Below, one piece after another: positions 14,967 through 22,605 of a stretch of 22,605 nt of DNA. Below the pieces are notes generated by a model that saw nothing but the letters and a program-made list of their open reading frames with translations, was not told the origin of the DNA and made no database searches. Origin of the DNA: Clostridiales bacterium (lineage in GTDB: Bacteria; Bacillota; Clostridia; Oscillospirales; Oscillospiraceae); assembly GCA_021203685.1 (NCBI GenBank), contig JAJQAS010000212.1, positions 1-22,605 on the forward strand, in the 5' to 3' direction. The translations under genes and the position numbers were made by a program. Positions within the stretch are counted from its first letter, which is position 1; each line of letters begins with the position of its first letter.

Positions 14967-15920
14967 CTACCCGCCAGCACCATACATGTCATGGTTGACG
15001 AGCGTACTGTAATAATTGCTGATCGTCAGCGGCGCATTGTATAGTGCCGCAAGCAGGTATTGTTTGATATTCCGTACCTTCGTCGTGTTTTCGTGCATAC
15101 ACTGCATGACATACCGGATATGCTCCGCATCCAGTTTCATAAACCGGCTCTTTACAATCTGCGCCGGCTTGTCCTCCCCGCAAATGCGGATTGTCTTCCG
15201 TCTGGAGCATACCGTCTCAACCAGCAGCTCTAAAATCTCATTCAGCGTATCCTGTTCATAGGGATAATCCAGAAGCAGAGAATCAAACTCCAGCTGCTTC
15301 AAAAAATAATTTCGATATGCGTTGTATTCCTCCATCCCATCCATCGGATTCTCTTCCTCCGGGCGGTAAGCCCTGCCGGATAGATTAGATTCAGTCTCAC
15401 TAAACTCAGTATTATTCTTATCAGTATTATTAGCGTGTCGTTTTGACATGTCTTGAAGTGTCATTTCGACATCTCCAGAAGTGTCGTTTTGACATGTCTG
15501 GACATGTCGTTTCGACATCTCTGGAAGGACACATTTGCGGACAAAGATTTTATCCGGTTTTCCAAGGCCCTGCCGCTTCCGGCTGATCAGGCCGATGCCT
15601 TTCTGGTCATCCAGCTCTGTGAGCAGCTGCCCGGCTTTTTTATTCCCACAGGCCAGTGCCTCCATGATGCTTTCCACCGTGTAGTAGATAAACACCCTGC
15701 CGTCCTCGTCAATCCAGCCGTTCCGTATGGAAAGCTGCATCCGGTCAAGCAAAAGCCCGTACAGGATTTTCGCATCGGTGGAAAGACGCTTAAAAACCGG
15801 TTCCGTAAACAGAACCTTCGGCACCCGATAAAACTGGTACAGGTCTGCCTCCTGCCCATAGTGGTACGGGAATACAGGAACCTCATCCCTATCCATTCTC
15901 ACCCCGCCCATCTTCACCAT
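14967..15920 (-). CDS. Replication initiator (RepA_N N-terminus, DUF6017 C-terminus)
   Basis: This 317-residue protein is a plasmid-type initiator expected to bind iterons and start replication of the excised circle. The RepA_N winged-helix region covers about residues 23-125: EADLYQFYRVPKVLF, LSTDAKILYGLLLDRMQLS, RNGWIDEDGRVFIYYTVESI and GLGKPDKIFV. A variable linker (about 132-180) is encoded by four 23-bp repeats; because 23 is not a multiple of three, the protein shows MSKRH twice at a 23-residue interval. The C-terminal DUF6017-like domain (about 195-315) has LVETVCSRRKTIRICGE, VKSRFMKLDAEHIRYVM and NIKQYLLAALYNAP. The start is uncertain: ATGs at 15920, 15911 and 15896 are in frame, and the last begins MDRDEVPVF with GGGGTGAG close upstream. 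It overlaps the small membrane-protein gene by 8-32 bases depending on the start. Confidence 0.92.
   Translation of the reverse strand: MVKMGGVRMDRDEVPVFPYHYGQEADLYQFYRVPKVLFTEPVFKRLSTDAKILYGLLLDRMQLSIRNGWIDEDGRVFIYYTVESIMEALACGNKKAGQLLTELDDQKGIGLISRKRQGLGKPDKIFVRKCVLPEMSKRHVQTCQNDTSGDVEMTLQDMSKRHANNTDKNNTEFSETESNLSGRAYRPEEENPMDGMEEYNAYRNYFLKQLEFDSLLLDYPYEQDTLNEILELLVETVCSRRKTIRICGEDKPAQIVKSRFMKLDAEHIRYVMQCMHENTTKVRNIKQYLLAALYNAPLTISNYYSTLVNHDMYGAGG
15401..15433. other. AT-rich stretch beside the iterons, possible unwinding element
   Basis: About 80 percent of these bases are A or T, in an otherwise GC-balanced gene. It contains the 11-base direct repeat TCAGTATTATT twice, 15 bases apart (15406 and 15421), and abuts the first iteron. 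An AT-rich segment next to iterons is the usual layout of an iteron origin, where initiator binding melts the AT-rich DNA. The Asn/Thr-rich protein linker it encodes is an alternative reason for its composition. Confidence 0.45.
15435..15526. repeat. Four tandem 23-bp iterons inside rep (candidate replication origin)
   Basis: Four copies start at 15435, 15458, 15481 and 15504 with an exact period of 23 bases. The common core on the plus strand is TGTCNTTTNGACATNTC, and each core holds a short dyad, TGTC and GACA. The period is about two DNA turns, so bound initiators would line up on one face. The period is out of phase with codons, so the repeat is selected as DNA and not as protein. RepA_N plasmids such as pAD1 and pSK41 are known to carry their origin iterons inside rep, which fits. 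Confidence 0.85.
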
Positions 15921-16035
15921 CCTGTGAAAACGGATAGTCTTCCATCCAGTCGTCTGCCTGTGAGCCGACGCGGATACAGCAGTAAAGGCAGAATGCCACC
16001 GCCAACAGCAAAACTCCGATCAATACCTTTCCCAT
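15889..16035 (-). CDS. Small single-span membrane protein upstream of rep
   Basis: The 48-residue product begins MGKVLIGVLLLAVAFCLYCC: one membrane helix (about residues 3-21) with two adjacent cysteines at its end, then a short polar acidic tail (ADDWMEDYPFSQDGEDG). I do not know a function. The frame is open further upstream, but the ATG at 16035 starts right at the hydrophobic helix and has GTGAGGTAG just upstream. It is the first gene after the adhesin terminator and overlaps the start of rep, so it is probably the leading gene of the replication operon and couples rep translation. Confidence 0.65.
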   Translation of the reverse strand: MGKVLIGVLLLAVAFCLYCCIRVGSQADDWMEDYPFSQDGEDGRGENG

Positions 16036-16161
16036 CTCTACCTCACTTTCCATGCCGCAGCCGTAAAACGCAGCCGGCATTCCATGTTTTCCAAACTGTG
16101 TGTTCCATCAAGCAGGGCGTGGCTGGTTTTTCGACAAACTTCCTGCCACGCACCCACGAAT

Positions 16162-16202
16162 AAAAAAAGGGCGTCTGCAAACCTTTCGATTCACAAACGC
16201 CC
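16162..16202 (-). terminator. Strong intrinsic terminator after the adhesin gene
   Basis: On the minus strand GGGCGTTTGTGAATC pairs with GGTTTGCAGACGCCC over all 15 positions if G-U pairs are allowed, closed by a GAAA tetraloop and followed by seven T residues. It starts 57 bases after the adhesin stop codon and separates that gene from the replication block. The pairing through several G-U pairs favours the minus-strand RNA; the plus strand has only TCTTTT after the stem. Confidence 0.9.
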
Positions 16203-16259
16203 TCTTTTCTGACAGAAGGATTCTTATGCTCTTACTTCAAGCAGATTCTCCTGCCGGTT

Positions 16260-19200
16260 TTACTGCTCTTTTCTTTTGCGGCGAACCAGAACCGTCCCGG
16301 CGCCGATGATGCCGCAGAAGCTCACCACGGCAAGCACGATCCAGAGCGCCAGGTTGCTGTCGTCTCCGGTCTTCGGGGTTTCCACGGTTGTCGTGGTATC
16401 CGCCTCATCCACCATCGTCACATGCTGTACTTCTCCGGTGTCAAGAACCTCAAACTCCACATCCTCAGCCACCAGATAGCCGTCCGGCGCGGATTCCTCA
16501 TGGAGTGTGTACTTTCCAACCGGCAGCATCTCAATGTAGTGTGCCTCATCCGTAGATGTCCAGCTCTCCACCACGTTGCCGTCTTCGTCCAAGATGGTCA
16601 GCTTCGCACCCGGCAGCTCGTTTCCGGCAATATCCTGTTTCGAGATTTCCACCTTAGTCACGTCATCTTCCATCACGATATGCTGCACTTCTGCAGTATC
16701 CGAAACGGTAAACTCAATGCTCTCGGCGGTCACATAACCGTCTGCCGGTTTTGTCTCCGTCAGTGTGTAAGTCTTTCCAACCACAAGGCCGGTAATCACA
16801 TGCGGTTCCGTAGTAGAAGTCCATTCATCGACCACGTTGCCGTCCTCGTCCGTTACCACAAGCTCTGCCCCAGGCAGCTCCTCGCCAGTCGTCAGGTCGG
16901 TCTTTGTGATCTCCACGGTAGTCACATCGTCCTGCATCTCCACTTTCTGGATTTCCGCAGTGTTCTCAATGGTAAACTCAATGCTTTCCGCCGTTGCGTA
17001 ACCGTCCGCCGGCTTCGTCTCAATGAGCGTATAAGTCTTGCCGACCACAAGCTCCTTGATGACATGTGCTTCGGTTGTGGAAGTCCACTCGTCAATGACA
17101 TTCCCGTTTTCATCCACAACTTTCAGCTCTGCACCCGGCAGCTCCTCGCCGGTGGTCAGGTCCGTCTTCGTGATCTCCACGGTGGTCGCTTCGTTCTCAA
17201 AGGCAAACTCAAAGGTCTGCGCTTCCACATCGTCGCCCTGATAGGTCACGGTAAATTCCTTCGTCTCTCCCGTTGTCACAAACCCATCCGGCGCATACAG
17301 CTCCTTAACGTAATAGGTCGCATCAATCGGAAGGTCCGCGATGAACGTAATCTCACCGTTTTCATCCGTCACCTTCAGTTCAATGATTTCATTCGCGCCG
17401 ATCAGCACTTCACCGGACGCAGACACAATATCCTCCGCCGCATACAACCCGAAGATTGCGCCTTCCAGCACACGGTCTGTATCCTTCTCCGTCTTTACAA
17501 CGCTGACGGATACGGTCTGGCGGTTATTCTGCCAGTCCTCGTCATAGACAACCACAGGCGTATCCTGATCCTGATAACTCAAATCCACGTAGCGGATTTC
17601 ATCATCCAGGACATAGCCGTAGGCAGTCCCGACTTCCTTCACATAGTATTTTCCGACAGGCAGTCCCTCAAGCTTTGCCACGCCAAATTCATCCGTCGTG
17701 ATCGTCGCCACAAGCTCGTCCGCCTTGTAGTAATCCTCGCTCACGCCGTCTGCCGCTTTGATGTCCTCCGCTGCGTAAACCTCGAAGGTCACGTCCGTCA
17801 GGTTGCCGGTAATATAGTTAAAAATGTGTTCCACAATGCCCTTGATCTTATTCACAAGGGTCACGCTGTCCAGGAATTCACCCTTCTTATTGACAATCAG
17901 TGTCGCTGTCGGCACATCGTCCTGCATTTCTACCTTCTGCACCTCTGCAGTGTCCGAAATGGTAAAGGTCACTTCCGTTGTCTTCAAATATCCGTAAGGT
18001 GCCGTCTCCTCATAGAGCGTGTAGGTTTCCCCAACCACCAGGTACTGAATCACATGGGCTTCCCCAGCGACAGATACCCAGCTGTCAATGATGTTGCCTT
18101 CGCTGTCCGTCACGTACAGGTATGCACCGTCCAGCTCCACGCCGGTTGTCAGGTCAGACTTCGTGATTTCCACTGTCGTCGGCTCATTCTTCTTCACCGA
18201 TTTCAGGGTAACCGTCTTAATATCCTGCCCCTGATAGGAGGCGTCAAAGGTCAGCACTTCATCCGAAGATACAAACCCTGCCGGAGCGGAAAGCTCCTTC
18301 ACATAATACTGTCCGAGAGGCAGATCAAGTGTGCAGGCTGCAAGGCCGTCCTCGCCGCTGGTCATCTCCTCAAGGAGCGTGTCCGCTGCAACGAGCACTT
18401 CGCCGTCAACCACAATGTCCTCGGCATTATAAATACCGAACACAGCGCCCTCAACCACGCTTCCGGTCTGTGCGTCCTGCTTCTCCACCGTGATGGCCAC
18501 CTTCTGGCGCTCATTGGTGAAGGTCAGCGTTTCCTTTACCACAGCGGTATCCTGTCCCGCATAGGTAAATTCCACTTCCTGCGATTCTGTATTCAGGACA
18601 AAACCGGTGGGAGCCGTCACTTCCTTCACTTCGTATCTGCCAAGTGGCAGGTCGGAAACGACTGCTTTTCCGTTTTCATCCGTAGTTACCGTCACCACAA
18701 GGGTTCCGGCTGCATATTCCAGAATCCGGTTGCCGTCGGTATCCGTCTGATGATCAGCTGTGTAAATATCCTCTGCGGCATAGACTTCAAACACCGCACC
18801 TTCCAGGCTGCTTTCCTCGTAGATAAAATCCCCATCATAGTCTTTCAAAGTTTCGCCGGATTTTACGATTGTAAGCTCGCCCTTTACCGGATGATTCTCA
18901 TAGTCCACTTCGATGATCGCATCTCCGCTGACCGAATCCATCAGGTAGGCCGTGTTGGAATCCACGCTGACTTCCACATAAGAGGTATTCAGCGTATAGC
19001 CGTCCGGTGCCGTCACTTCCTCAATCCGGTAATTACCCGGCGAAAGCGCCGTCGGCAGGATCAGATAACCGTCCTCATCCGTAAAGTAGGATGTATGAAC
19101 GGTTGTTGTCGGGTAAGTCGTTACCTGCTCCACATATTCCTCATTATCCAGGTCATAGACCTTAAACTCGGTATTTGCAAGCAGCACCGTCTTCCCGGTT

Positions 19201-22200
19201 TCATCGTCTTTCTTGACGATCTTCAGTTTTGCTTCAAATTCATCATCCAGAAGGACACGCCACACCTGCGGTTCTGTCGGTTTATGCTCCGTGATGGTCA
19301 CGATAAAATCATCTACCGGCGTATAATTATGCGGTGTGGTTGTCTCACGGACGATATAAGTGCCATAAGGCAGTGCAATCGAGCAGGCATAACCCTTTTC
19401 ATCGGTAAACATCTCTGTGCCGCCATCCTCGGTAATGACCACCGGCTCCGCAGAATCAAAATTATACGTGCCGTCCGCATTCACAGTCAAGCTGCTGACA
19501 AGATAAGCAGAGAAGCCGACACCGGACAACAGATCCGCATCGGTTTTGCCATTGTTCGCCGCCTTAATAATTTCAAACGGCTGCTTGATCACCTGCTCCG
19601 CAGAAGTCACGGTGCGCTCCACGGTTGCCACAAGGTCGCCCTCATAGCTGCAGACCAGATCATATTCATTCTCGTCAATGTTGTATCCGGTCGGCGGCGT
19701 AATCTCTTTCACGTAGTAGTTTCCAAGGTACAGGTCGCCAATTTCGGCATTGCCGTCCTCATCGGTTGTCAGGGTTGCAACCAGATCACCAGCGCTGTAA
19801 AGAACGCCGGTTGTCCCATCCGGGTGTACGATGTCCTCACGGGCATACAGCCCATAAACCGCGCCTTCCAATGTTGCATCGCCCTGCGGCACCTGCTCGC
19901 CAGTCTCCGCGTCCACCTTATAAAGCGTGATATGTGCCTTGACAAGTTCATCTGTAAACGTGTGGGAGAATTCCACCGTTGCTTCGCTGTCATCCGTATA
20001 AGTAAAGTCAAATGCATACACCTCATCTGACAGCTGATAGCCGTCCGGTGCCGTCACTTCCTTTACTTCATAGGAAAATCCGACAGGAAGGTCAGCCGTA
20101 AAGGTGGCTGTCCCATCAGACGCGGTTGTCACAGTCTCGATCAGGGTTCCCTTTTCTACAACGACTGTTCCATCGGCTGTCTTAATGTCACTTGCAGCAT
20201 ACAGCCCGAAGACACCACCGGAGAGTGGGTTCTTTGTATCCGCATCCTGTTTTACCACGGAAACTTCCGCCTTCTGGCGGTCATTTGTGAAGATCACGGA
20301 TGAGAAAACCACTTCCACGCTTTGTCCCGCGTAGGCAAGCGTCACCGTCTTTTCCTCGCCGGAATTATAATAATTTTCCGGAGCCTGGGATTCTTTCACG
20401 ATGTAAGTGCCAAGCACCAGATTTTTCAGTGTCACGGTGCCAACGGTACCAGTGGTAAGCCCTTCGGCTACAAGATCACCCTTGTCGTATACTTTCGTGC
20501 CATAGGCATTATAAATGTCTTCCCCGGCATACACATCATAAACAGCACCAGGCAGCAGACTTTCCTCATAAGTGAAAGTAACTCCATCGGAGCTTACATT
20601 CGCCCCGGTTAAGGTTTCTCCCATCTTAAAAATCGTCAGCGCGCCAAACTGTTCTTCATCCGGCACCGTCACCGTTGTTGTTGTGTTATCCACCAGTGTT
20701 ACGTTATAAGCTGTTGTGTTAATCCGATAACCGGTAGGAGCCGTAATCTCCTTGATATAAACGGTATCCTGTGTCTTTACAATTTCAACCTCAGATTCTC
20801 CGTTTTCATCCGTTGCCGGCATTTCCGTAATCAGGTCCGTGCAGTCCGCGTCCGAATAAATTCCGAACACCGCGCCGGAGAGCTTCGCGTTTCCATTGGC
20901 GGAATCCACCTTGACCACCTTCACGGTAGCCATCTGCACCCATGTCACGGAAAGGGTAACGTACTTCTCGTTCGTCACGCCCTCGCCAAACACAAAGGCC
21001 AGGTCCTGTGTGGAACCGCCAGTCGAAATCTTATAAGCGGAATAATCCTTGGTAATGCTGCCCTTCATCTTGGAAGACCAGGAACCGCTCACATCCGAAG
21101 TCTGTGTCAGCGGAGCCGTCAGGTAGAAGGTTGTCCCACCACTGATCGTCACGCTCGCCCCTGCAGAGCTTACCTCGCCAGTCGTCACGTTATGCAGCTT
21201 CACACCGCTTGGAAGATCAAGCGTGATCGTCTGCAGCTCATCTGCGTTAAATGTAATTTCTTCTGTCCTCTGGCTGGAACCACTCACATAAGCAGTTACT
21301 GTGTCATTGGAGAAAGACATTGCCACATCCGGGATGTCCGGCTGGGATACACAGTAGTTATAAAGCTCCATTGCTAATGCCTGTCCGGTTTCATTTGTCC
21401 CGGAGAACGCATCATCACTTCCGTTTGCGTAAGACGCCGCCAGATGGGTAATGATAAACCGCTTTCCAGTGGAAAAATCCGGGTAATAGGTAGCAAAAAA
21501 GCCCTCATCGCCGGATGCCTTTGTCCCATAATAGCAGACCTTCGCAAGCGTCTTGCTGTCGCTCAGCTTCGTGATGGTATAGGTTCCGTCGTCCGGGCCT
21601 GCCTTGGAAGGCTGCACACAATAGGCTGTCGCCGTAATGTCCCCATAGGAAACATAGTGGGGTGCGGTCATATAAGAGCCAAGACCGTAGTCGGCATAAT
21701 AATACCAGTCGCCTCTTGTGATGGTTACTGTCTCTGTGGAAGTTGATGCGGTTGCCGCCAAGGAAGCTGCCATGCTGACAGAATAAGCGATTGTCTCACC
21801 GACTTCCATTTCCGCCAGGTCAATTCCTTCCTCCACCGCTTCTTCCAGAACAACCGACAGGGACAGGCCGGTTTCTTCATCCACCGTTTCCTGCTCTTCG
21901 CTCTGCTCGATAGCAGCGTCGAATTCCTCGTCGGTCAGCTCTGTTGCGCCTTCTGTGGAAAGGGCAGCTTCAGTCTCGGTTTCGGTTTCGGCTTCCGTCT
22001 CTACAGAAGCCGATAGGTCTGACTCCCCGTCATCCTCGGATTCCTCCTCGCCGGATTCATCGCCGCCGCTGTCGCCATCCTGCGTTCCGGTGGTCTGCGC
22101 TTCCGTCTCCGCTTCCTTTACCGTAATGGTTCTGGATACCTGATAGGAAGGGTTCCCGCTGACCGGTTCCACATAGTACACCGCTTTGTACGTATCTGCC

Positions 22201-22526
22201 TTTCCGGAAGAATACGCCTCACCGCTGTCGTTCTTCGCCTCATGGAGCGTGATTTTGACTTTCCCTTCCTTGTACTCGATTCCCTCAAAGTCCTCGGACA
22301 GGTCAAACGCACTTTCGTACTCCACTTCGATGTCGCTGGCGGTCACGATTTCGTCCTCTGCCAGCTGATCCTTGACTGCATCCAGCTCCGGGTATTCCGC
22401 CACATACGCGGTTCCCGTTGCATCCTCTGCCGCATACGCTGTCAGCGGTGACGCTACTGCAGACACCACGCTGAGCAGGGAGAGTGCCAGGGAGACTGTC
22501 TGTCTCCAAATTCTTTTCTTACTCAT
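16260..22526 (-). CDS. Giant Cna_B-repeat surface adhesin with thioester-like head and TPKTG anchor
   Basis: This 2088-residue protein would be exported and fixed to the cell wall. It has a signal peptide (about 1-32, VSLALSLLSVVSAVASPL, AYA). Residues 135-250 are acidic and low in complexity. A thioester-domain-like head spans about 265-530, with Cys303 in AYCVQPSK and the block FIITHLAASYANG near 357-369. About 14 Cna_B/SpaA-type domains follow (near 534, 628, 752, 863, 981, 1098, 1217, 1342, 1449, 1540, 1671, 1780, 1869 and 1957), many with a first-strand Lys and a KE(I/V)TAP(T/D)GY-type Glu that could form isopeptide bonds. The C-terminus has TPKTG (2050-2054), a membrane helix and RRKRKEQ. 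The ATG at 22526 has GCGAGG upstream. It probably promotes contact between mating cells or with host surfaces; the substrate is unknown. The class B sortase of the same element could anchor it. Confidence 0.93.
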   Translation of the reverse strand: MSKKRIWRQTVSLALSLLSVVSAVASPLTAYAAEDATGTAYVAEYPELDAVKDQLAEDEIVTASDIEVEYESAFDLSEDFEGIEYKEGKVKITLHEAKNDSGEAYSSGKADTYKAVYYVEPVSGNPSYQVSRTITVKEAETEAQTTGTQDGDSGGDESGEEESEDDGESDLSASVETEAETETETEAALSTEGATELTDEEFDAAIEQSEEQETVDEETGLSLSVVLEEAVEEGIDLAEMEVGETIAYSVSMAASLAATASTSTETVTITRGDWYYYADYGLGSYMTAPHYVSYGDITATAYCVQPSKAGPDDGTYTITKLSDSKTLAKVCYYGTKASGDEGFFATYYPDFSTGKRFIITHLAASYANGSDDAFSGTNETGQALAMELYNYCVSQPDIPDVAMSFSNDTVTAYVSGSSQRTEEITFNADELQTITLDLPSGVKLHNVTTGEVSSAGASVTISGGTTFYLTAPLTQTSDVSGSWSSKMKGSITKDYSAYKISTGGSTQDLAFVFGEGVTNEKYVTLSVTWVQMATVKVVKVDSANGNAKLSGAVFGIYSDADCTDLITEMPATDENGESEVEIVKTQDTVYIKEITAPTGYRINTTAYNVTLVDNTTTTVTVPDEEQFGALTIFKMGETLTGANVSSDGVTFTYEESLLPGAVYDVYAGEDIYNAYGTKVYDKGDLVAEGLTTGTVGTVTLKNLVLGTYIVKESQAPENYYNSGEEKTVTLAYAGQSVEVVFSSVIFTNDRQKAEVSVVKQDADTKNPLSGGVFGLYAASDIKTADGTVVVEKGTLIETVTTASDGTATFTADLPVGFSYEVKEVTAPDGYQLSDEVYAFDFTYTDDSEATVEFSHTFTDELVKAHITLYKVDAETGEQVPQGDATLEGAVYGLYAREDIVHPDGTTGVLYSAGDLVATLTTDEDGNAEIGDLYLGNYYVKEITPPTGYNIDENEYDLVCSYEGDLVATVERTVTSAEQVIKQPFEIIKAANNGKTDADLLSGVGFSAYLVSSLTVNADGTYNFDSAEPVVITEDGGTEMFTDEKGYACSIALPYGTYIVRETTTPHNYTPVDDFIVTITEHKPTEPQVWRVLLDDEFEAKLKIVKKDDETGKTVLLANTEFKVYDLDNEEYVEQVTTYPTTTVHTSYFTDEDGYLILPTALSPGNYRIEEVTAPDGYTLNTSYVEVSVDSNTAYLMDSVSGDAIIEVDYENHPVKGELTIVKSGETLKDYDGDFIYEESSLEGAVFEVYAAEDIYTADHQTDTDGNRILEYAAGTLVVTVTTDENGKAVVSDLPLGRYEVKEVTAPTGFVLNTESQEVEFTYAGQDTAVVKETLTFTNERQKVAITVEKQDAQTGSVVEGAVFGIYNAEDIVVDGEVLVAADTLLEEMTSGEDGLAACTLDLPLGQYYVKELSAPAGFVSSDEVLTFDASYQGQDIKTVTLKSVKKNEPTTVEITKSDLTTGVELDGAYLYVTDSEGNIIDSWVSVAGEAHVIQYLVVGETYTLYEETAPYGYLKTTEVTFTISDTAEVQKVEMQDDVPTATLIVNKKGEFLDSVTLVNKIKGIVEHIFNYITGNLTDVTFEVYAAEDIKAADGVSEDYYKADELVATITTDEFGVAKLEGLPVGKYYVKEVGTAYGYVLDDEIRYVDLSYQDQDTPVVVYDEDWQNNRQTVSVSVVKTEKDTDRVLEGAIFGLYAAEDIVSASGEVLIGANEIIELKVTDENGEITFIADLPIDATYYVKELYAPDGFVTTGETKEFTVTYQGDDVEAQTFEFAFENEATTVEITKTDLTTGEELPGAELKVVDENGNVIDEWTSTTEAHVIKELVVGKTYTLIETKPADGYATAESIEFTIENTAEIQKVEMQDDVTTVEITKTDLTTGEELPGAELVVTDEDGNVVDEWTSTTEPHVITGLVVGKTYTLTETKPADGYVTAESIEFTVSDTAEVQHIVMEDDVTKVEISKQDIAGNELPGAKLTILDEDGNVVESWTSTDEAHYIEMLPVGKYTLHEESAPDGYLVAEDVEFEVLDTGEVQHVTMVDEADTTTTVETPKTGDDSNLALWIVLAVVSFCGIIGAGTVLVRRKRKEQ
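16662..17189 (-). repeat. Near-identical tandem repeat encoding adhesin domains 12 and 13
   Basis: Two adjacent units of about 265 bases (16926-17189 and 16662-16922) encode nearly the same 88-residue Cna_B domain. Both start VEITKTDLTTGEELPGAEL and share EWTSTTE, VVGKTYTL and ETKPADGY. Much of the DNA is also conserved, which points to recent duplication. Domain 14, and domain 9 further upstream, belong to the same short subtype but have diverged more. Confidence 0.8.
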
Positions 22527-22537
22527 AAAAAACCTCG

Positions 22538-22591
22538 CTTTCGTTTTTCTGTGAAGTGCCCCCTGTCAAGTAGACAGTGAAAAAACGAAAG
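22538..22591. repeat. Nested inverted repeats upstream of the adhesin
   Basis: The outer arms CTTTCGTTTTT (22538-22548) and AAAAACGAAAG (22581-22591) are perfect inverted copies of 11 bases. Inside lies a second dyad, CTGTC-AAGTA-GACAG (22563-22577). The outer left arm also runs into the adhesin ribosome binding site. On the minus strand TTGACA (22566-22571) could be a -35 element, but no convincing -10 follows at 16-18 bases. The structure may be regulatory or the end of a mobile element. Confidence 0.5.
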
Positions 22592-22605
22592 AAGATTTGC
22601 TTGAG
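22552..22605 (+). mobile_element. Possible IS3-family terminal inverted repeat, cut by the window edge
   Basis: The sequence TGAAGTGCCCCCTGTCAAGT and the following AGACAG resemble, from memory, the terminal repeats of IS3-family insertion sequences common in clostridia, which begin with TG and contain a CCCCTGTCAAGT-like core. If correct, the insertion sequence lies to the right of 22552 and sits 25 bases before the adhesin ATG, separating it from its original promoter. No transposase is visible because the window ends. The overlapping outer inverted repeat is not explained by this reading. Confidence 0.4.

Noticed and set aside
15435..15526. CRISPR array
   Set aside because: The repeats follow each other directly at 23-base intervals without spacers and lie inside a coding sequence; they are iterons.
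16036..16161. Promoter for the replication operon
   Set aside because: Stretches such as TTGTCG and TTGATG are present between the terminator and the small membrane-protein gene, but I found no -10 at proper spacing, so I do not call one.
16422..20030. 1202-codon open frame on the plus strand, antisense to the adhesin
   Set aside because: It is a mirror of the repetitive Cna_B coding sequence, has no domain I recognise, no ribosome binding site at its start and His/Arg/Leu-rich composition typical of an antisense shadow.

Overview
The window is the conjugation and replication core of an integrative and conjugative element of the Tn1549/CTn type found in Bacillota, most likely from a gut clostridium (Lachnospiraceae-like). 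The evidence is the set of families and their order: a RepA_N/DUF6017 initiator, PcfB, VirD4, Maff2, VirB6-like, PrgI, VirB4, a class B sortase, a CD1108-like NlpC/P60 protein, DUF4315, DUF4366 and topoisomerase III. The assignments come from reading motifs, not from database searches. No relaxase, integrase, cargo resistance gene, tRNA or CRISPR array was seen; the relaxase and recombinase would lie outside the window.

Every convincing gene is on the minus strand, so the region is read from right to left. The right 6.3 kb (16260-22526) is one giant surface adhesin: signal peptide, thioester-domain-like head, about 14 Cna_B/prealbumin-like repeats and a TPKTG wall anchor, ended by a strong intrinsic terminator at 16162-16202. 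Next comes the replication block (14967-16035): a 48-residue membrane protein and a RepA_N-type initiator whose own coding sequence holds four exact-period 23-bp iterons beside an AT-rich stretch, probably the element's replication origin. A phage-type antirepressor and PcfB follow; PcfB is broken by an in-frame TAA.

The mating-channel operon then runs 13652 to 2150: VirD4 coupling protein, a 290-bp gap with a terminator-like hairpin and small ORFs, Maff2, VirB6-like, PrgI, VirB4, sortase B, an uncharacterised Cys-motif protein, the wall hydrolase, DUF4315, DUF4366, and finally topB. Most neighbours overlap by 4-30 bases or are separated by fewer than 40, so translational coupling is likely. 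Together the genes would replicate the excised circle (Rep, TopB), feed DNA to the channel (PcfB, VirD4), energise and build the channel (VirB4, VirB6, PrgI, Maff2), open the wall (3D plus NlpC/P60 hydrolase) and anchor a long adhesin that could bring cells together (sortase plus Cna_B protein).

Both edges look disturbed. topB loses its expected C-terminal tail at the left edge, and the right edge resembles the terminal repeat of an IS3-family element 25 bases upstream of the adhesin start. The most rewarding places to look are the intragenic iterons, the VirD4-Maff2 gap, the PcfB nonsense codon and the repeat architecture of the adhesin.
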